From NCBI GenBank assembly GCA_900155495.1, contig FTLJ01000102.1, forward strand, positions 94,989 through 158,988: a stretch of 64,000 nt of DNA, read 5' to 3'. This DNA is from Porogramme epimiltina (taxonomy: Eukaryota; Basidiomycota; Agaricomycetes; Polyporales; Polyporaceae). The stretch's first letter is position 1. Each line of letters starts with the position of its first letter. Below, one piece after another: positions 34,069-44,599 of this stretch. The translations under genes and the position numbers were made by a program. Below the pieces are notes generated by a model. It made no database searches, was not told the DNA's origin, and saw only the letters and a program-made list of their open reading frames with translations.

Positions 34069-36183
34069 CTACTGGATTTTCGCGACGCGAAGCTGGCGCA
34101 TACGCCTTTTCGCCGCCTGGGAATGCTTGTTGACGCCTCCGTAGAACGCCCAGTTCGCGTCATGCGCGCGCCCCTCCGCGACGTCAGGGCCGCGGGCTGG
34201 ATCTGCGTTCGCGGCGCTGTATTGCCGGAGCAGAGAAGCCCCTCCCGGCTAGCGAAGGGGGGGAAGGGGGCGCGCGTCATGAAAAGCGTCAGCCAGTCGG
34301 TCAGTCAGGGCGTCGGCCGCAGGGCACCAGGGGCGCGACAGGACCACGCACATGTTCTTCCGCGTACTCGGTCGCGTCGACGGCGTAGCCGCCGAGGAAC
34401 AGGAGGCAGCGGGCGTCCGCGCCCTGGGCGCGCTCCGCCAGCTGGGCCCGCGTCCAGACCTCTCCGGACCACGCCGCCGCGCCCACGTCGCTATCGCCGT
34501 CGACGGCCGCGGCGGTGGGGCCGCTCCCATGTAAAGCGGCCTTCTCCTTCATTATCATGTGCTCCCGGGCGGCGGCGACCTCGTCCACGTGGGCGCGCCG
34601 GAGGCCGGACGCGAGCCCGAGCGCGTCGAGGAGCGCGATCGCCCACTTGGACGGGTCCCAGTCGAGCGGGGAGGGGCCCGAACGGTAATCGTGCGGAAAA
34701 CTGTGCTGCGAAGGGCGGGGGCTTCAGCTTCAGTTTCGAGCTGCTGTCGCCGGAGGAGCGGCCTGTGGGGCGTCACTTACATGCTAATTCATCGGGGAGC
34801 GAGAGGAAGGCGGTCAGCATTCTTGAGGGCCAAGGAGATGAGCGGGAACCCACGAAGTTGTGATTGCCTTCCCCGCATGTGAGAAGGGCGAGGACCTAGA
34901 AGGGTCATGAGGGCGAGTCTAATGTAAACGGACGGAATCGCGGGCGTACGAGATTAGATTTGGATGTGTTGTCGTCGGAGTAAGGCTGAAGCCCGTCCCA
35001 GTGCGCCAAGCTATCCGGCCCTAGGGGTTACGGAGGGTGATTGGACCATGGGATCGGCTCACTCACGAGTTCACTAGAAACGTGCAATGCCATACTGTCC
35101 GCTTGGTTAGGCTGTGACTCCGAGAATAATGGACGGCGACGACGTACTCAGAAGCCTAGAAACGAGGCCTGCGTAAATGAATGCCCCGAGCGCATCCCCC
35201 CACAGCATGCCGATTGCAGGAGGGAGGTAAAAGCCCACAGCGAGGGCTAATGGAACTAAATGCCATGGCAATAAGTCAATTCATGCCATTGGCTCCAAAA
35301 GATGTTTCCGCGCACTGTAGTATTTATGCTGGAGCTCTACCACTGTCGGACAGTTAGAATTTGGCATATCCACAGCGTCGGAAAGCATATAGCTACCTAT
35401 ATCACCTTCTAGGTCGTCCCGGTCTATGGTGGCCATGCGCTCGTATTGAGATTTGAAGAAAATCCAGCCCATGTGGCTCCAGAAGAAGCCGCGCGTCGCC
35501 GCATACCTAGGGTATCTGTCGGCAACAATCTAAGGCATTTGGTGAGGTAGACGTACGGGTCATGGAGCGGGTCGTCTGTAAATCTCTAAATGACATCTAG
35601 CATGAGCGAACGTGACAGAAAGCGTGATATGAGCAGCTTACATGGTGCAATCTATGCCGCAAGCACCTGTACACGTCAACATTGCGCCGTCCGTCGAGAC
35701 GACGACACTACATACCACCACTGCGGAAAGATACGTCGTTCGGAACGATCCCAGACGACGCCACAAGCTCTATGCGCACCTTTATCGACCCCTGGAACGC
35801 CCCCGCCCCCAACACCGCGACCAGCGCGCGCACGGGCAGTGTCGCGCGGAAGGCGCGGTGCGAATACAGCCGGTGGTAACCAACAGTAATACTGCAACCG
35901 CGGGCCAGCGCGTGAGAGGCCGCGCGATGGAGACGAACGCGCGTTGCGCGGCAGAGACATGGACGCACCCCATAGACGCAGCCTGCCACATGACGACCGC
36001 GAACCAGAGCGACTGGCGCGCCGCGCGCGCTGGGGGGAGGTACCACATACCGACGGCCGCGGCGACGTGCACCGCGACGAAGAACGCGCCGTTCGACCAC
36101 CAAATGCGCGAGGGAGGCACTGTCTTCGTGGTTGCACTGGCACCCGTTGCGGGCTTCGTCTCTGCTTCAGCAACGGTGCCCAT
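34069..36183 (-). CDS. OLE1: Delta-9 acyl-CoA desaturase with C-terminal cytochrome b5
   Basis: This ER enzyme puts the Δ9 double bond into stearoyl- and palmitoyl-CoA, taking electrons through its own cytochrome b5 domain. Fourteen exons join in frame to 429 residues: 36183-35969, 35891-35780, 35720-35716, 35666-35642, 35585-35557, 35506-35406, 35342-35316, 35255-35148, 35094-35067, 35010-34950, 34895-34854, 34783-34781, 34705-34352, 34248-34069. Histidine box 1 is HRLYSH. Box 2 is in WWCLRHRLHHRFTDDPLHDP. Box 3 is GEGNHNFHHSFPHDYR, where one His is the 3-nt exon. LAHWDGLQPY and LDWDPSKWAIALLDALGLAS follow. The b5 domain reads RCLLFLGGYAVDATEYAEEH then PGG, so the heme motif HPGG is present. 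Membrane helices flank the boxes. It starts 404 bp from the divergent CutC gene. Confidence 0.93.
34781..34783 (-). other. 3-nt microexon encoding a histidine of the desaturase active site
   Basis: The three bases read CAT on the coding strand. They follow a TTAG acceptor and directly precede a perfect GTAAGTG donor. The exon before ends in HNF (34854) and the exon after begins HSFPHDYR (34705). Including CAT gives HNFHH, the complete HxxHH box of the family; leaving it out gives HNFHS in frame. The call is inferred from family motif and splice consensus. Confidence 0.75.
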
Positions 36184-36587
36184 CGCGGCGCGCGTCGTCA
36201 AGGAATCCGAGGGCGAGGGAGAGGGCAAAGGGGGGCAGACAAGCAGACAGGGGACAGCGGTGAGCGTGAGGAGGACGAGCGAGCACTTATTATACCGCGA
36301 CCATGGCCCCGGGCTCTCCGGGAACGGGATCGCGACGTCCCCATTGGCCGTTCTGATGTTCCGCCGCGTTGCCTGCCTCCTGTGGCAGCAGTTGATGTCG
36401 AAATCCGGCGTCGCGCCTAGTAGCCTGCGATTGATCTCGACACGGTCACGTGTTCGCGTCTCTCGATCGACACCCGCCGGTCCGGCTTCCCATCCCACAT
36501 CTCGAACTCAGTCCTCCATCCGGGTCTGCTTCTTGCCTTGTCCACCGTGACGCCCTAGCCAACAGACCACAGATCGCTGGATCTTCC
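36184..36587. promoter_or_regulatory. Divergent promoter of desaturase and CutC genes
   Basis: The 404 bp between the two start codons must serve both directions. The half next to the desaturase has a TTATTATACCGC TATA-like element at about 36287-36297. The half near CutC contains a CACGTG-like/GGTCACGTG E-box core around 36445. Long minus-strand frames reading through it are not supported by motifs. Confidence 0.5.
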
Positions 36588-37876
36588 ATGTCGTGAGCGC
36601 CTGATATGCCGCCTTGGCTAGCCTCGCGCCTCACTCATCCAGCGTTCAAAGGTCCTCTGGGTCAGCTTCAGGGGCCGAGCCGTCCGGAATCGTCATTGAG
36701 GTTTGCGTAGACTCTCCAGAGTCCGCCTTAGCGTCGGTGAATTGGAGTCGATGCGCGCCCTCCTTGAATAACCTGCTTCTCACCCCAGCGCAGCCCGTGG
36801 CGGCGCCGATCGGCTTGAGCTCTGTGGCAACCTCGGCCTCGGTGGGGGCACCACGCCCAGCTTGGGTCTTTTCAAGCAGGTGCGCGCGGCGGCGCCAGGG
36901 ATCCCTATCATGGTGCGCTCCACTTAGCGTCTCCGAAATGCATGCTCAGGGGCGGCGACGCCGAGCTAACACATTGTAGGTCATGATACGTCCGCGGAGT
37001 GGAGATTTCTTGTACTCGGACGCTGAAATGCGCGTCATGGAGGACGATATCGAGGCGTTTAAGGGTGCTGGGGCCGACGGGGTCGTTTTCGGCATCCTTG
37101 AGAAGGACGGGAGAGTGGATTTACATCGCACGGAAAGGTGAGCGATCTGACTACGCGTTTAGGGGAATTTCATTTGAACCTCTCCGATCCTGGCTTCGAA
37201 AGACTAGCGCGAAAAGCGTCTCCGATGCAAGGTACCCCCGCAAGCCTCATTGATTACTTAGCGTTCCTATGACCCTTCTGGGCATCTACACAGTGTGCTT
37301 CCATAGGGCGTTTGATATGTCAAGCCAGGATGTGCTATCCGGTAAGTCGTATCAACGCTATTCTCATCCTAGCAACGCCGCCCTCAACACCTCCGTACAA
37401 AGCCCACCTCGATATTTCCCGCATTACCCACGTTACACGGGTCTTGACCAGGTCAGGCCATCAATATTTTCAGCATCGGCGCGCCGTGCTTGCGCACTGA
37501 CCTGGGCGAGGACAGTGGCCAAGCTCCGTCGGCACCGACGCCAAACGCGCTCCCCAAGCTGCGGACCCTTATACGGACAGCATCAAGGATGCCTGCGTCT
37601 GCCACGATTCTCGTGGGATCTGGTGTAAACCCACGTACGATAGGGCCCCTTCTCCAGGAGTTGCTTCCTTGCGGACTTCGTGAGGTGCATCTCAGCGGAG
37701 GAGGTTGGATCGCCAGCGAGATGGAATTTCGGCGGGAGGGGATGGGCATGGGCATTGGCGGAGATGGCGAATGGGGTATTTGGCGGACGGATGAGGATCG
37801 CGTCAGGGATGTCAGGAGACAGGTTGATGAGGCCTGGAAAGAATTCGTAGGCAAGACTGAGGATAACGGTGAATGA
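36588..37876 (+). CDS. cutC: CutC family copper homeostasis protein
   Basis: CutC proteins are TIM-barrel Cu(I)-binding proteins linked to copper tolerance; the reaction is unresolved. Eight exons (36588-36592, 36643-36732, 36789-36912, 36980-37137, 37203-37231, 37294-37341, 37373-37451, 37516-37876) join in frame to 297 residues. Family motifs in order: IVIEVCVDSPESALAAARGG, ADRLELCGNLGLGGGTTPSL, GIPIMVMIRPRSGDFLYSD, EAFKGAGADGVVFGILEKDG, ERLARKASPMQVCFHRAFDM, HVTRVLTSGQAPSA, then ATILVGSGVNPRTIGPLLQE and GLREVHLSGG. The first exon has only five bases (ATG TC) and the fifth 29. The His/Cys copper ligand in the CFHRAFDM strand is present. Intron 2 uses a weak GTCGGT donor. The tail is Gly/Met-rich and acidic. 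Confidence 0.93.
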
Positions 37877-38088
37877 CGATGATATTGTTGTGCATATAGA
37901 CATGTAAAAGTATGTGTACAGAATATTACAACAGAGTTCCACGGTGCGCGACCATTGATGTACAAGAAAGGGGTCATCCGTGACCGTCCGAGGGGTATAA
38001 CGATCCATGAGAGGAAAGTGGGGACAAGAGTCCAGAATAATACAGTGCGCAGGACGAACTCAGTGGGGTAGATGAGCCTCTCCCCGGT

Positions 38089-38914
38089 TCACTGCGTGAG
38101 CCCCTCGTAGAATTTGACAATTCCCTTGATACCCGGGCACAGCGCGAGCCGCAACCGCTCGTTCTCGCGCCACATGACCGCGCGGCCGTTGCCTTCAAGC
38201 CACTTCGTGAGGCCGCCGTTCTTCGCCATCTCGCTCCTGTCCTTGACGAAGTGGGCGAGCCGGTCGCGCTGGAGCGCCCAGCGTAGACGGCGGACGGCGG
38301 AGACCAGTGGGGGCGAGACCTCCGCGGCGGACGTGTCGCGCGGGAGGACGCGCGAACGGTAGAATGTCGAACGGGCGGTGGGGGAGGAGCGGGTGCGGAG
38401 GGCATGCGAGACGACGTTGCGCGCGTGGGTCCATTGAAGCCGCATAGAGTTCTCGTACTGCCTGACCATCTGGAGAGGCGGATCGAGTGGGCGACGCGAA
38501 GCCAAAAGGATAATGAATTTGGGGATAGCGCGGGAGATGGAAGACGGGGACGTACCAGAGCCGAAGAGAAGTATAACCCGTCGCGCCATCGCCGCTCGAT
38601 GCCCATACCTCGTATGATACCCCTGTGAACAAGCTCCGGGACGGTTGGCCGCAGAGGAAGACCTGAGTTGCTTGCTCCGAAGAGTGAGTGTGAGACGCGA
38701 GACGGCGCGACCACTAGGAGTCGTTCGCGGCGCAAGACCGGGTCCTCGATCAGGGGGAGTAGCTCGGGGCATGCTTCACTAAGGCACGCGAGGTCTGGGA
38801 GGTCCAGAAATGATACTGCAGGAGATTACGGGCCCTTTATAACGGAGATACAAGATGGCGGACATTGTACTCACATATGTACAATAATGTCTCCGGAGGA
38901 AGGTAGAGAAGCAT
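38089..38914 (-). CDS. F-box protein
   Basis: F-box proteins bring substrates to SCF ubiquitin ligases through Skp1. Three exons (38914-38875, 38815-38556, 38469-38089) join to 226 residues. The F-box is formed across the first intron: MLLYLPPETLLYI joins LSFLDLPDLACLSEACPELL. Conserved blocks after it (RLLVVAPSRVSHSLFGASN; LRPTVPELVHRGIIRGMGIE; RRWRDGLYFSS; YENSMRLQWTHARNVVSHAL) belong to a family I associate with Agaricomycetes. No LRR, WD or Kelch repeats are present, so the substrate-binding part is unknown. The start is chosen because it lies directly before the F-box leucine/proline motif. Confidence 0.83.
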
Positions 38915-39756
38915 ATCGGAAGAGCTCGCCGGGCAGCAGCTTCCTCCGTGGATGTCGCGACAGGGGAAGAGAAAACGAGAGATGAGGTGCCAGACCGATA
39001 GCAGGAAGTATAAGATATGCCGCCTTTAAGGAGAGGTGCGAAGTTGTTCTGGACAACAGAACAGGGCAAGGAGACCCACCCCGGTAGTGGTGGCCGTTCC
39101 GGCGCAGCTCCCTGTGCAACATGCCCCACGACGTCATCGGCAACCGCCGATGCTCCATCCGGTCATCCGCGGCCTCCGAGCGCTGTGCTTCTTGTCCTCG
39201 CTCAGTGATCATTGCCAAGTATATATTCACTTCTAACCCAATATCGAAGTTTAAGACATTGAAGATGGCCTTTACATCGTTCTTCGCTTCACATTTCTAT
39301 TATCTATTATCTGTGCCGCTTGAGCAAGATGACCGCTGGCCTGGGAGTCGGGACGACCGATTCACCATAGGGCCGATGAATGCTCTTACTAGGCCCTTTA
39401 TCTGACAGAACTCGCGGCAAGCAATGCCAACAGCACATCTCGAGTACTCTTTATAAGAAAGCGCATTATCATTGTGTCATCTCCAGGAGTCAGGCAAGTC
39501 ATATTTCTCTCTTTCTCATACCTGTCCTGGGCGGTTTCTGATCGGCTTTACGACAGAAGCAGGCGTCCCGTGAGATGGGCTCCGATTCACTATCTTCACC
39601 TGCTGCCTGTTCTGGCGCTGGGAGCCGAGCTTATGACAGGCCAGCTCGGACCCTCCGGAGCCGCTTTATATAGAAGTCGAGTCCATCGAGCTCGTGAGCA
39701 CATCAGAGGCAGCTCATCGATTCCCCTCCAGCACCCTCTAGCATCGCGCCCGTATC
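38915..39756. other. Divergent intergenic region
   Basis: It separates the F-box gene (minus) and the carboxylesterase gene (plus). It has AT-rich stretches near 39220-39310 and a TATA box near 39667. Open frames here show no motif. Confidence 0.45.
39666..39672 (+). promoter_or_regulatory. TATA box of the carboxylesterase gene
   Basis: TTATATA lies 85-91 bp upstream of the carboxylesterase ATG, on the same strand. Confidence 0.5.
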
Positions 39757-42183
39757 ATGAAGAGCACGATACGTGCGTTTATGCTTATCCTCACTGCCTC
39801 ATGGCAGGTTGCATGCGCATTGTCGCAGCCACTCTTGGTCCACACGACATCTGGAACATTCAACGGCTTGTCGGTGTCCGGAAACCTTGACAGATGGCTC
39901 GGTATACCGTTTGCCCAAGCTCCTGTTGGGAATCTTAGGTTCAAAGCCCCAGTGCCGATCGCAAGTCCCGCAAATGGAGTCAAGAACGCATCGGTATTCG
40001 GTAATGCTTGCCCTCAGCTGCCGTCAACTACACTAGGCGCACCCCAGTCCGAAGACTGTCTATTTCTCAACGTAAGTGGACAACTACACATCTCCGTTGG
40101 CTGAGAGCTAAACACCCTCTCATAGGTTTGGCGTCCAAGCTCAGTCAGAGATGGAGAAGCGTTCCCCGTCTTGGTTTGGTTCTATGTGAGTGTGACTAAT
40201 GTTTCGGAATTTGGGGAGCCTGACATACGTTCCGACGCAGGGAGGGGCTTGGATGCACGGGTACGCGCCTGGAAGCACACCTGGTTCTTCATCTACTGAG
40301 GTTCGACTTTTTAGCTCTTCTGGGGACCCAGAGTTCGATCCTACCTGTGAGCCTCCTTGGACCTGTTATTGAGGTCTTCCTAATGCTCCCGGACTTTTGC
40401 ACTCGTGTCTAGTTCTCATTCAACGAAGCGTAGCTATTGGAAAGCCGATCATGTTCGTCTCTGTGTACGTCTCCGTGGGTTTCTCGCTGTCTAAGGGTTT
40501 GTCTGAAAGTTTCCCTTCAGTAACTACCGTGTCAATACATTTGGCTTTGTAGGGTTTATTCGGTTACTTTTGAGCGGCCATTTGATGACATCTCTCTAGT
40601 TGGCGGCTAAATACGTTCTCCCCGAAGACCTCAACGCCGGACTCCATGATCAACGTGCCGCGTTAACCTTCTTGCAACGAAATCTCCGCGCATTCGGAGG
40701 CGATCCGTCTAAGGTGGGCTCCGAGCCCCCATCTTGGCACGGGATAATTCTCACAAATGTATGATTCATTAGGTGACGATATGGGGACAGGTACGTTGCT
40801 GTGTGTTTTTCCTGTGCTCTTCCATAGTGACCTCGTATAGTCCGCAGGGGCGGGAAGCACCGAGGCCCATGTTCTATATCCAAGCTCTCAACCACTCTTC
40901 CGAGCTGCTATCATGAACTCTGCTACTGGTCCTTTGTGAGTCTTTACGTGTACGCTGTGCCCATTTTGTCCACGGATAGCCTGACCGTGTTCTAGTAAAA
41001 CCTCTCCCCCCGCAAGCGTGTATGACAGCCCAGGTCTCCCATATGCACGACTTCTATCGGCAGTGGGTTGTCCGTCCGGGCCAACATCGCTTGAATGCTT
41101 GCGCGCGGTCCCATTCGAGGTTAGTCATAGGTCATATGCGTGTCGTGTCGGTTGATAGAGGCATTCCCTCAGACACTTCACGACGCTACGAGCAATTTGA
41201 CCGTGCAAGTTGTCAACAACCAGCTTTGGGAGCCCGCTGTGGGGCCTCCGGGAAGCTTCGCGCCCGAACTTGCCTCTCGGCGCATCGCGAGCGGGAACTT
41301 CCTCCGTGTTCCCATCATAGCAGGAACAACGGTCAGTTCACCACCCTTCCCGCTTCATCCCTCTGACTCGCATCCATCAGGTCAACGACGGCACGATGTT
41401 CGCCCGATCCTTGCTGAACCTTGGCACACCGCCAGCGCTCGAAGACGCCGCCTTCACGCAGTATATCCTCGCGCTCCTCATCGACCCCTCCACGGTCTCC
41501 GAGGACGTGCTCGCGCGCACCCTCGCGCTCTACCCCGCAAACGACACGAGCGTGCCCCACGCGACGGGCGACTCGCTCTTCGACCGCGCCGCGGCGTGGT
41601 ACACGGACGCGATGTTCCTCGCGCCGCGCCGCCGCCTGCTCGACGCCGCAGCGCACCCTGCGCGCGGCCAGCCCGTGTTCGCGTACGAGTTCGCGGAGCT
41701 CATCCCGGGGCAGGACCCGACGCTCGGCGGTGCGTGCTCGCGCTCCCCTCCCCCTCCAGCCCGGAACGCGTTGGGCTAATGCTCCGGTCCGCGGCGGCAG
41801 TGTTCCATGCGTCGGAGCTGCTGCTGTTCTTTGGCAAGTTCCCTGCGGTCGAACAGGAGCTCGCGACGCAGATGGCGGACTTCTACGTCCGCTTCGTGGT
41901 GGATCTGCACCCCGGAGGTTAGTCTATGCGCGCCCCTGCGCTTTGCACGTCGTTCCTGATGGAGCCTCTTGTTTTCAGGAGGGTGGCCCCGATACGAACT
42001 CTCGTCGAGGAGCGTGCTCCAGCTCATGCGGGACAACGTCACTGTGATCCGGGATGGTTCGTGTCTGAATCACAGAATGCTGGCAAACCATACGAACTGA
42101 CCCATGTCCGCACGACAGACTACTTTCTCGAAAAGACAGACTTTGCCAACTCGGCGCGAGTGCTGGCCGAGTTTCAGAAGTGA
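39757..42183 (+). CDS. Secreted type B carboxylesterase/lipase
   Basis: This family hydrolyses carboxylic esters and lipids outside the cell. The protein begins with a signal peptide (MKSTIRAFMLILTASWQVAC). Motifs in order: VSGNLDRWLGIPFAQAPVGN then LRFKAP, SEDCLFLNVWRP (the EDCLxLN signature), LVWFYGGAWMHGY (oxyanion loop), VNYRVNTFGF, NAGLHDQRAALTFLQRNLRA, FGGDPSKVTIWGQSAGAGS (nucleophile elbow) and later FAYEFAELIPGQ with VFHASELLLFFG (catalytic His region). It ends at 42183. About eleven exons are required; one of 18 nt (40773-40790) encodes VTIWGQ and the next intron separates it from the nucleophilic Ser. Another intron falls inside the oxyanion loop. The catalytic Glu region is less clear. 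Borders between 40200 and 41150 are approximate. Confidence 0.88.
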
Positions 42184-42656
42184 CGGAGCGGGTGCCGGAG
42201 AGGGGGGCACGCATGCGCTGTTGGGGATGATACTGTACATGGGGGCCTGGGTATATGCACTTCGACACTGTACTGTACAACCCCCTCCGCAGACAAGCTT
42301 CAAAGACCCAGCAAAAAAGGAGCGTACGCGTCTGCCGACGCAGACGGCGGCGGCTACGTGTATAGTAATATGCTTTATATAACGTTATATACCTACAGAC
42401 GACCGGGCGACACTGTCGCGGGCCGGGCCGACACACAAAACAACAGGCATCTCTCGAGTCTGACCCAGAAGGAACGCGAAGCGGCAAGTGCACACAATGC
42501 AGAACACGAGCGCGCGCTCCGGACGCAGGGGCGCAGAGGTCCCGCGTTCGGACGCGCGTGTATGAACGCGGGCGGCCCTGCGCCCCGAACCCCGCCGCCT
42601 CTCTCTCGACCCCGCCACGCCCAGGAGAAAAAGCCGATATGCCCCCGCGTCTATGT
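42184..42656. other. Convergent intergenic region
   Basis: Shared 3' flank of the carboxylesterase (plus) and the Ser-rich membrane protein gene (minus). A TATATAACGTTATATA-like AT-rich patch lies near 42375. No gene is seen. Confidence 0.45.
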
Positions 42657-44599
42657 CTATGCCCGCTCGTACGCGAGCCCGCCGTACGCGTCCTCGTCGT
42701 CGCCCGCGAGGCTGTGGCGCGAGAGAGGGCGGGCGGAGGACGAGCCTGCGGCGGCGGCGGAGGATGAGGAGGCGGCGGGAGGCGTGCGCTGCGCGACGTC
42801 CTCGTACGCGGGCGGCGCGTTGACGACGTGCAGCTGGCTCTGGCGCGCGAGCTCTTCCGCGCGCAGTCGCTCTTTCTCCGAGATCGGGTTCTGTGGCCGG
42901 GGTCGTGGCTGCGGCGCCGCTGTACGTGCAAGAACTGTTAGTAAAGGCATATGTGGTGACGGAGGGAGGCGGGGGCTCATACCTGAGGATGAGCCAGCGT
43001 CGGAGCCGTGGCCGGCGAAGGGGTAGACGTAGCCGGACGCTGTGGGCGGGATGAGGTTCTGCGTCGACGCGTAGGGGTCCGCGGGGCCCTGGTGGAAGCT
43101 GTGCGTGCTTACGCTCGGCGCGTAGCCGAACGCGGGCTGAGGCGGGGGCGCGGGGTGGTGGTAACCGAACCCGGGGGTTGGCGCCATGCCTAGAAGGCGC
43201 ATTATGAGATTTGATGAATGGATAGATGCGATGGGACGTAGAGATTGGAAGCGGTGGGGGCGGACTTACTCATATCGCTCATTGCGTACATGTTTCCGGC
43301 CTGAGGGTGGTATGGACTCATCGGGGCGTAAGGACTGTGGGCGTAGGGGCTTGGGCCAGGCGAGAATTGCGCAACTGGACGGTGCTCATGAGCAACTAGC
43401 GCGAAGAATCAAAACTTTCTACGGTACATACCTTGAGAGAAGTGTGGGAAGCTCCCTGTCTGCGGCACTGATCCGTACGCCATCTGCGGAGTCTGAACAT
43501 TCTGGGTATGAGAGGGATACGGGGTATCTATGATGGAAGAGATGTGAGTCTAAGCAACGGGACATGGCAGCTTGTGCGCTATCCGACGCACTTTGGGCCA
43601 TGCGGTCGGAATCATACGGCGGCTTCGCCAGGATGTCATCAACTTCCTGGTCCTTTCGTCGACGTTTGCAGGCAAACACGATTCCTCCCAACAGCGCCAA
43701 CAACAACACGACGCCGCCTCCTATGGCTCCGATGATAACGCCAGTCGAGGGACTTGAGGACGCGGTGTTCTGCTTTGAGTCTGAGGCAGCCGAGTTTGTT
43801 GGCTGGGCAGACGAGGAAGATGAAGAAGAGGAAGAGGAATGCGACACCGGAACAGTCGAGCGGGACGACGACGACTGTGTTGTAGCAAGTGTAGCATGAG
43901 TCACAGTCGCGCTTGTAGTTGGGGCGACTGATGACGATGAGGTAGTAGGGCGGACGGACGACGTCGTAGCAAGTGCACTCGTCGTAGTCCGGATGAGGGC
44001 GGAAGTCGTCGAGGTGGTCGTAGTAGAGACAGTCTTCTTGATACATGCCGCGGAGTCTCCAGCAACGACAGTGTAGGATTGGGCTAAACCTGAGATGAGT
44101 GCGGAGCGAGGTGAAGTAGGAAGGGTACTGACGGGACGCCAAGAGCGTATTTCGGTCCGCCATCCTAACGTAAGTGAAACTGACGACTTGCCCTGAGCGG
44201 AATGAGTGGCAGTGTCCGTGCGGTGCAGCTGTGGAAGCTCGGATACTCACCGACGGGAAGGTCCACAGTCCATTGATAGGTTGAGGTGCGGATTACGCCC
44301 AAGCTCTCCAAGACGGGGTCTCCTGATTTAATCTGACGGTCGGGGACTACCCACATTTGCTTCGGAAGACATCAATGCCAAACCAAGCCTCAGGGCCATA
44401 ACGGACATACAACGGGGGGCTGAATGACGGAGGGAGGTTAAAAAAAGCAGAGACGAACATCAAATATAGGACATACCAATTCAGTCCATGCGAGCGTTAC
44501 AGTGGAGCATTGCTTGAAGGTGGCACCGACAGGGAGGGTAGAGAAGACAGCATGAGCGAACGTGGTGAGAAAAGACAGGACTATGAAGGGAACGAGCAT
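42657..44599 (-). CDS. Single-pass Ser/Thr-rich membrane protein
   Basis: The product begins with a signal peptide (MLVPFIVLSFLTTFAHA), followed by a short extracellular domain (GATFKQCSTVTLAWT; TSTYQWTVDLPV; QSYTVVAGDSAACI), then a Ser/Thr-rich stalk with a run of ten Ser, one membrane helix (TGVIIGAIGGGVVLLLALLG, then GIVFACKRRRK stop-transfer) and a long cytosolic tail rich in Pro, Tyr and Ser (YAHSPYAPMSPYHPQAGNMY; VVNAPPAYEDVAQRTPP) ending AYGGLAYERA. This layout matches fungal wall-stress sensor-like or mucin-like proteins such as Mid2/Wsc types, but no WSC Cys pattern is visible, so the role is inferred. The PPAY motif in the tail could bind a WW-domain ubiquitin ligase. About seven or eight exons; internal borders approximate. 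Confidence 0.75.

Noticed and set aside
35776..36498. A 238-codon minus-strand frame starting at 36498 as the desaturase N-terminus
   Set aside because: The ATG at 36183 starts directly before sequence typical of the family (MGTVAEAETKPATG). The upstream extension shows no conservation-type motif and would use up most of the divergent promoter.
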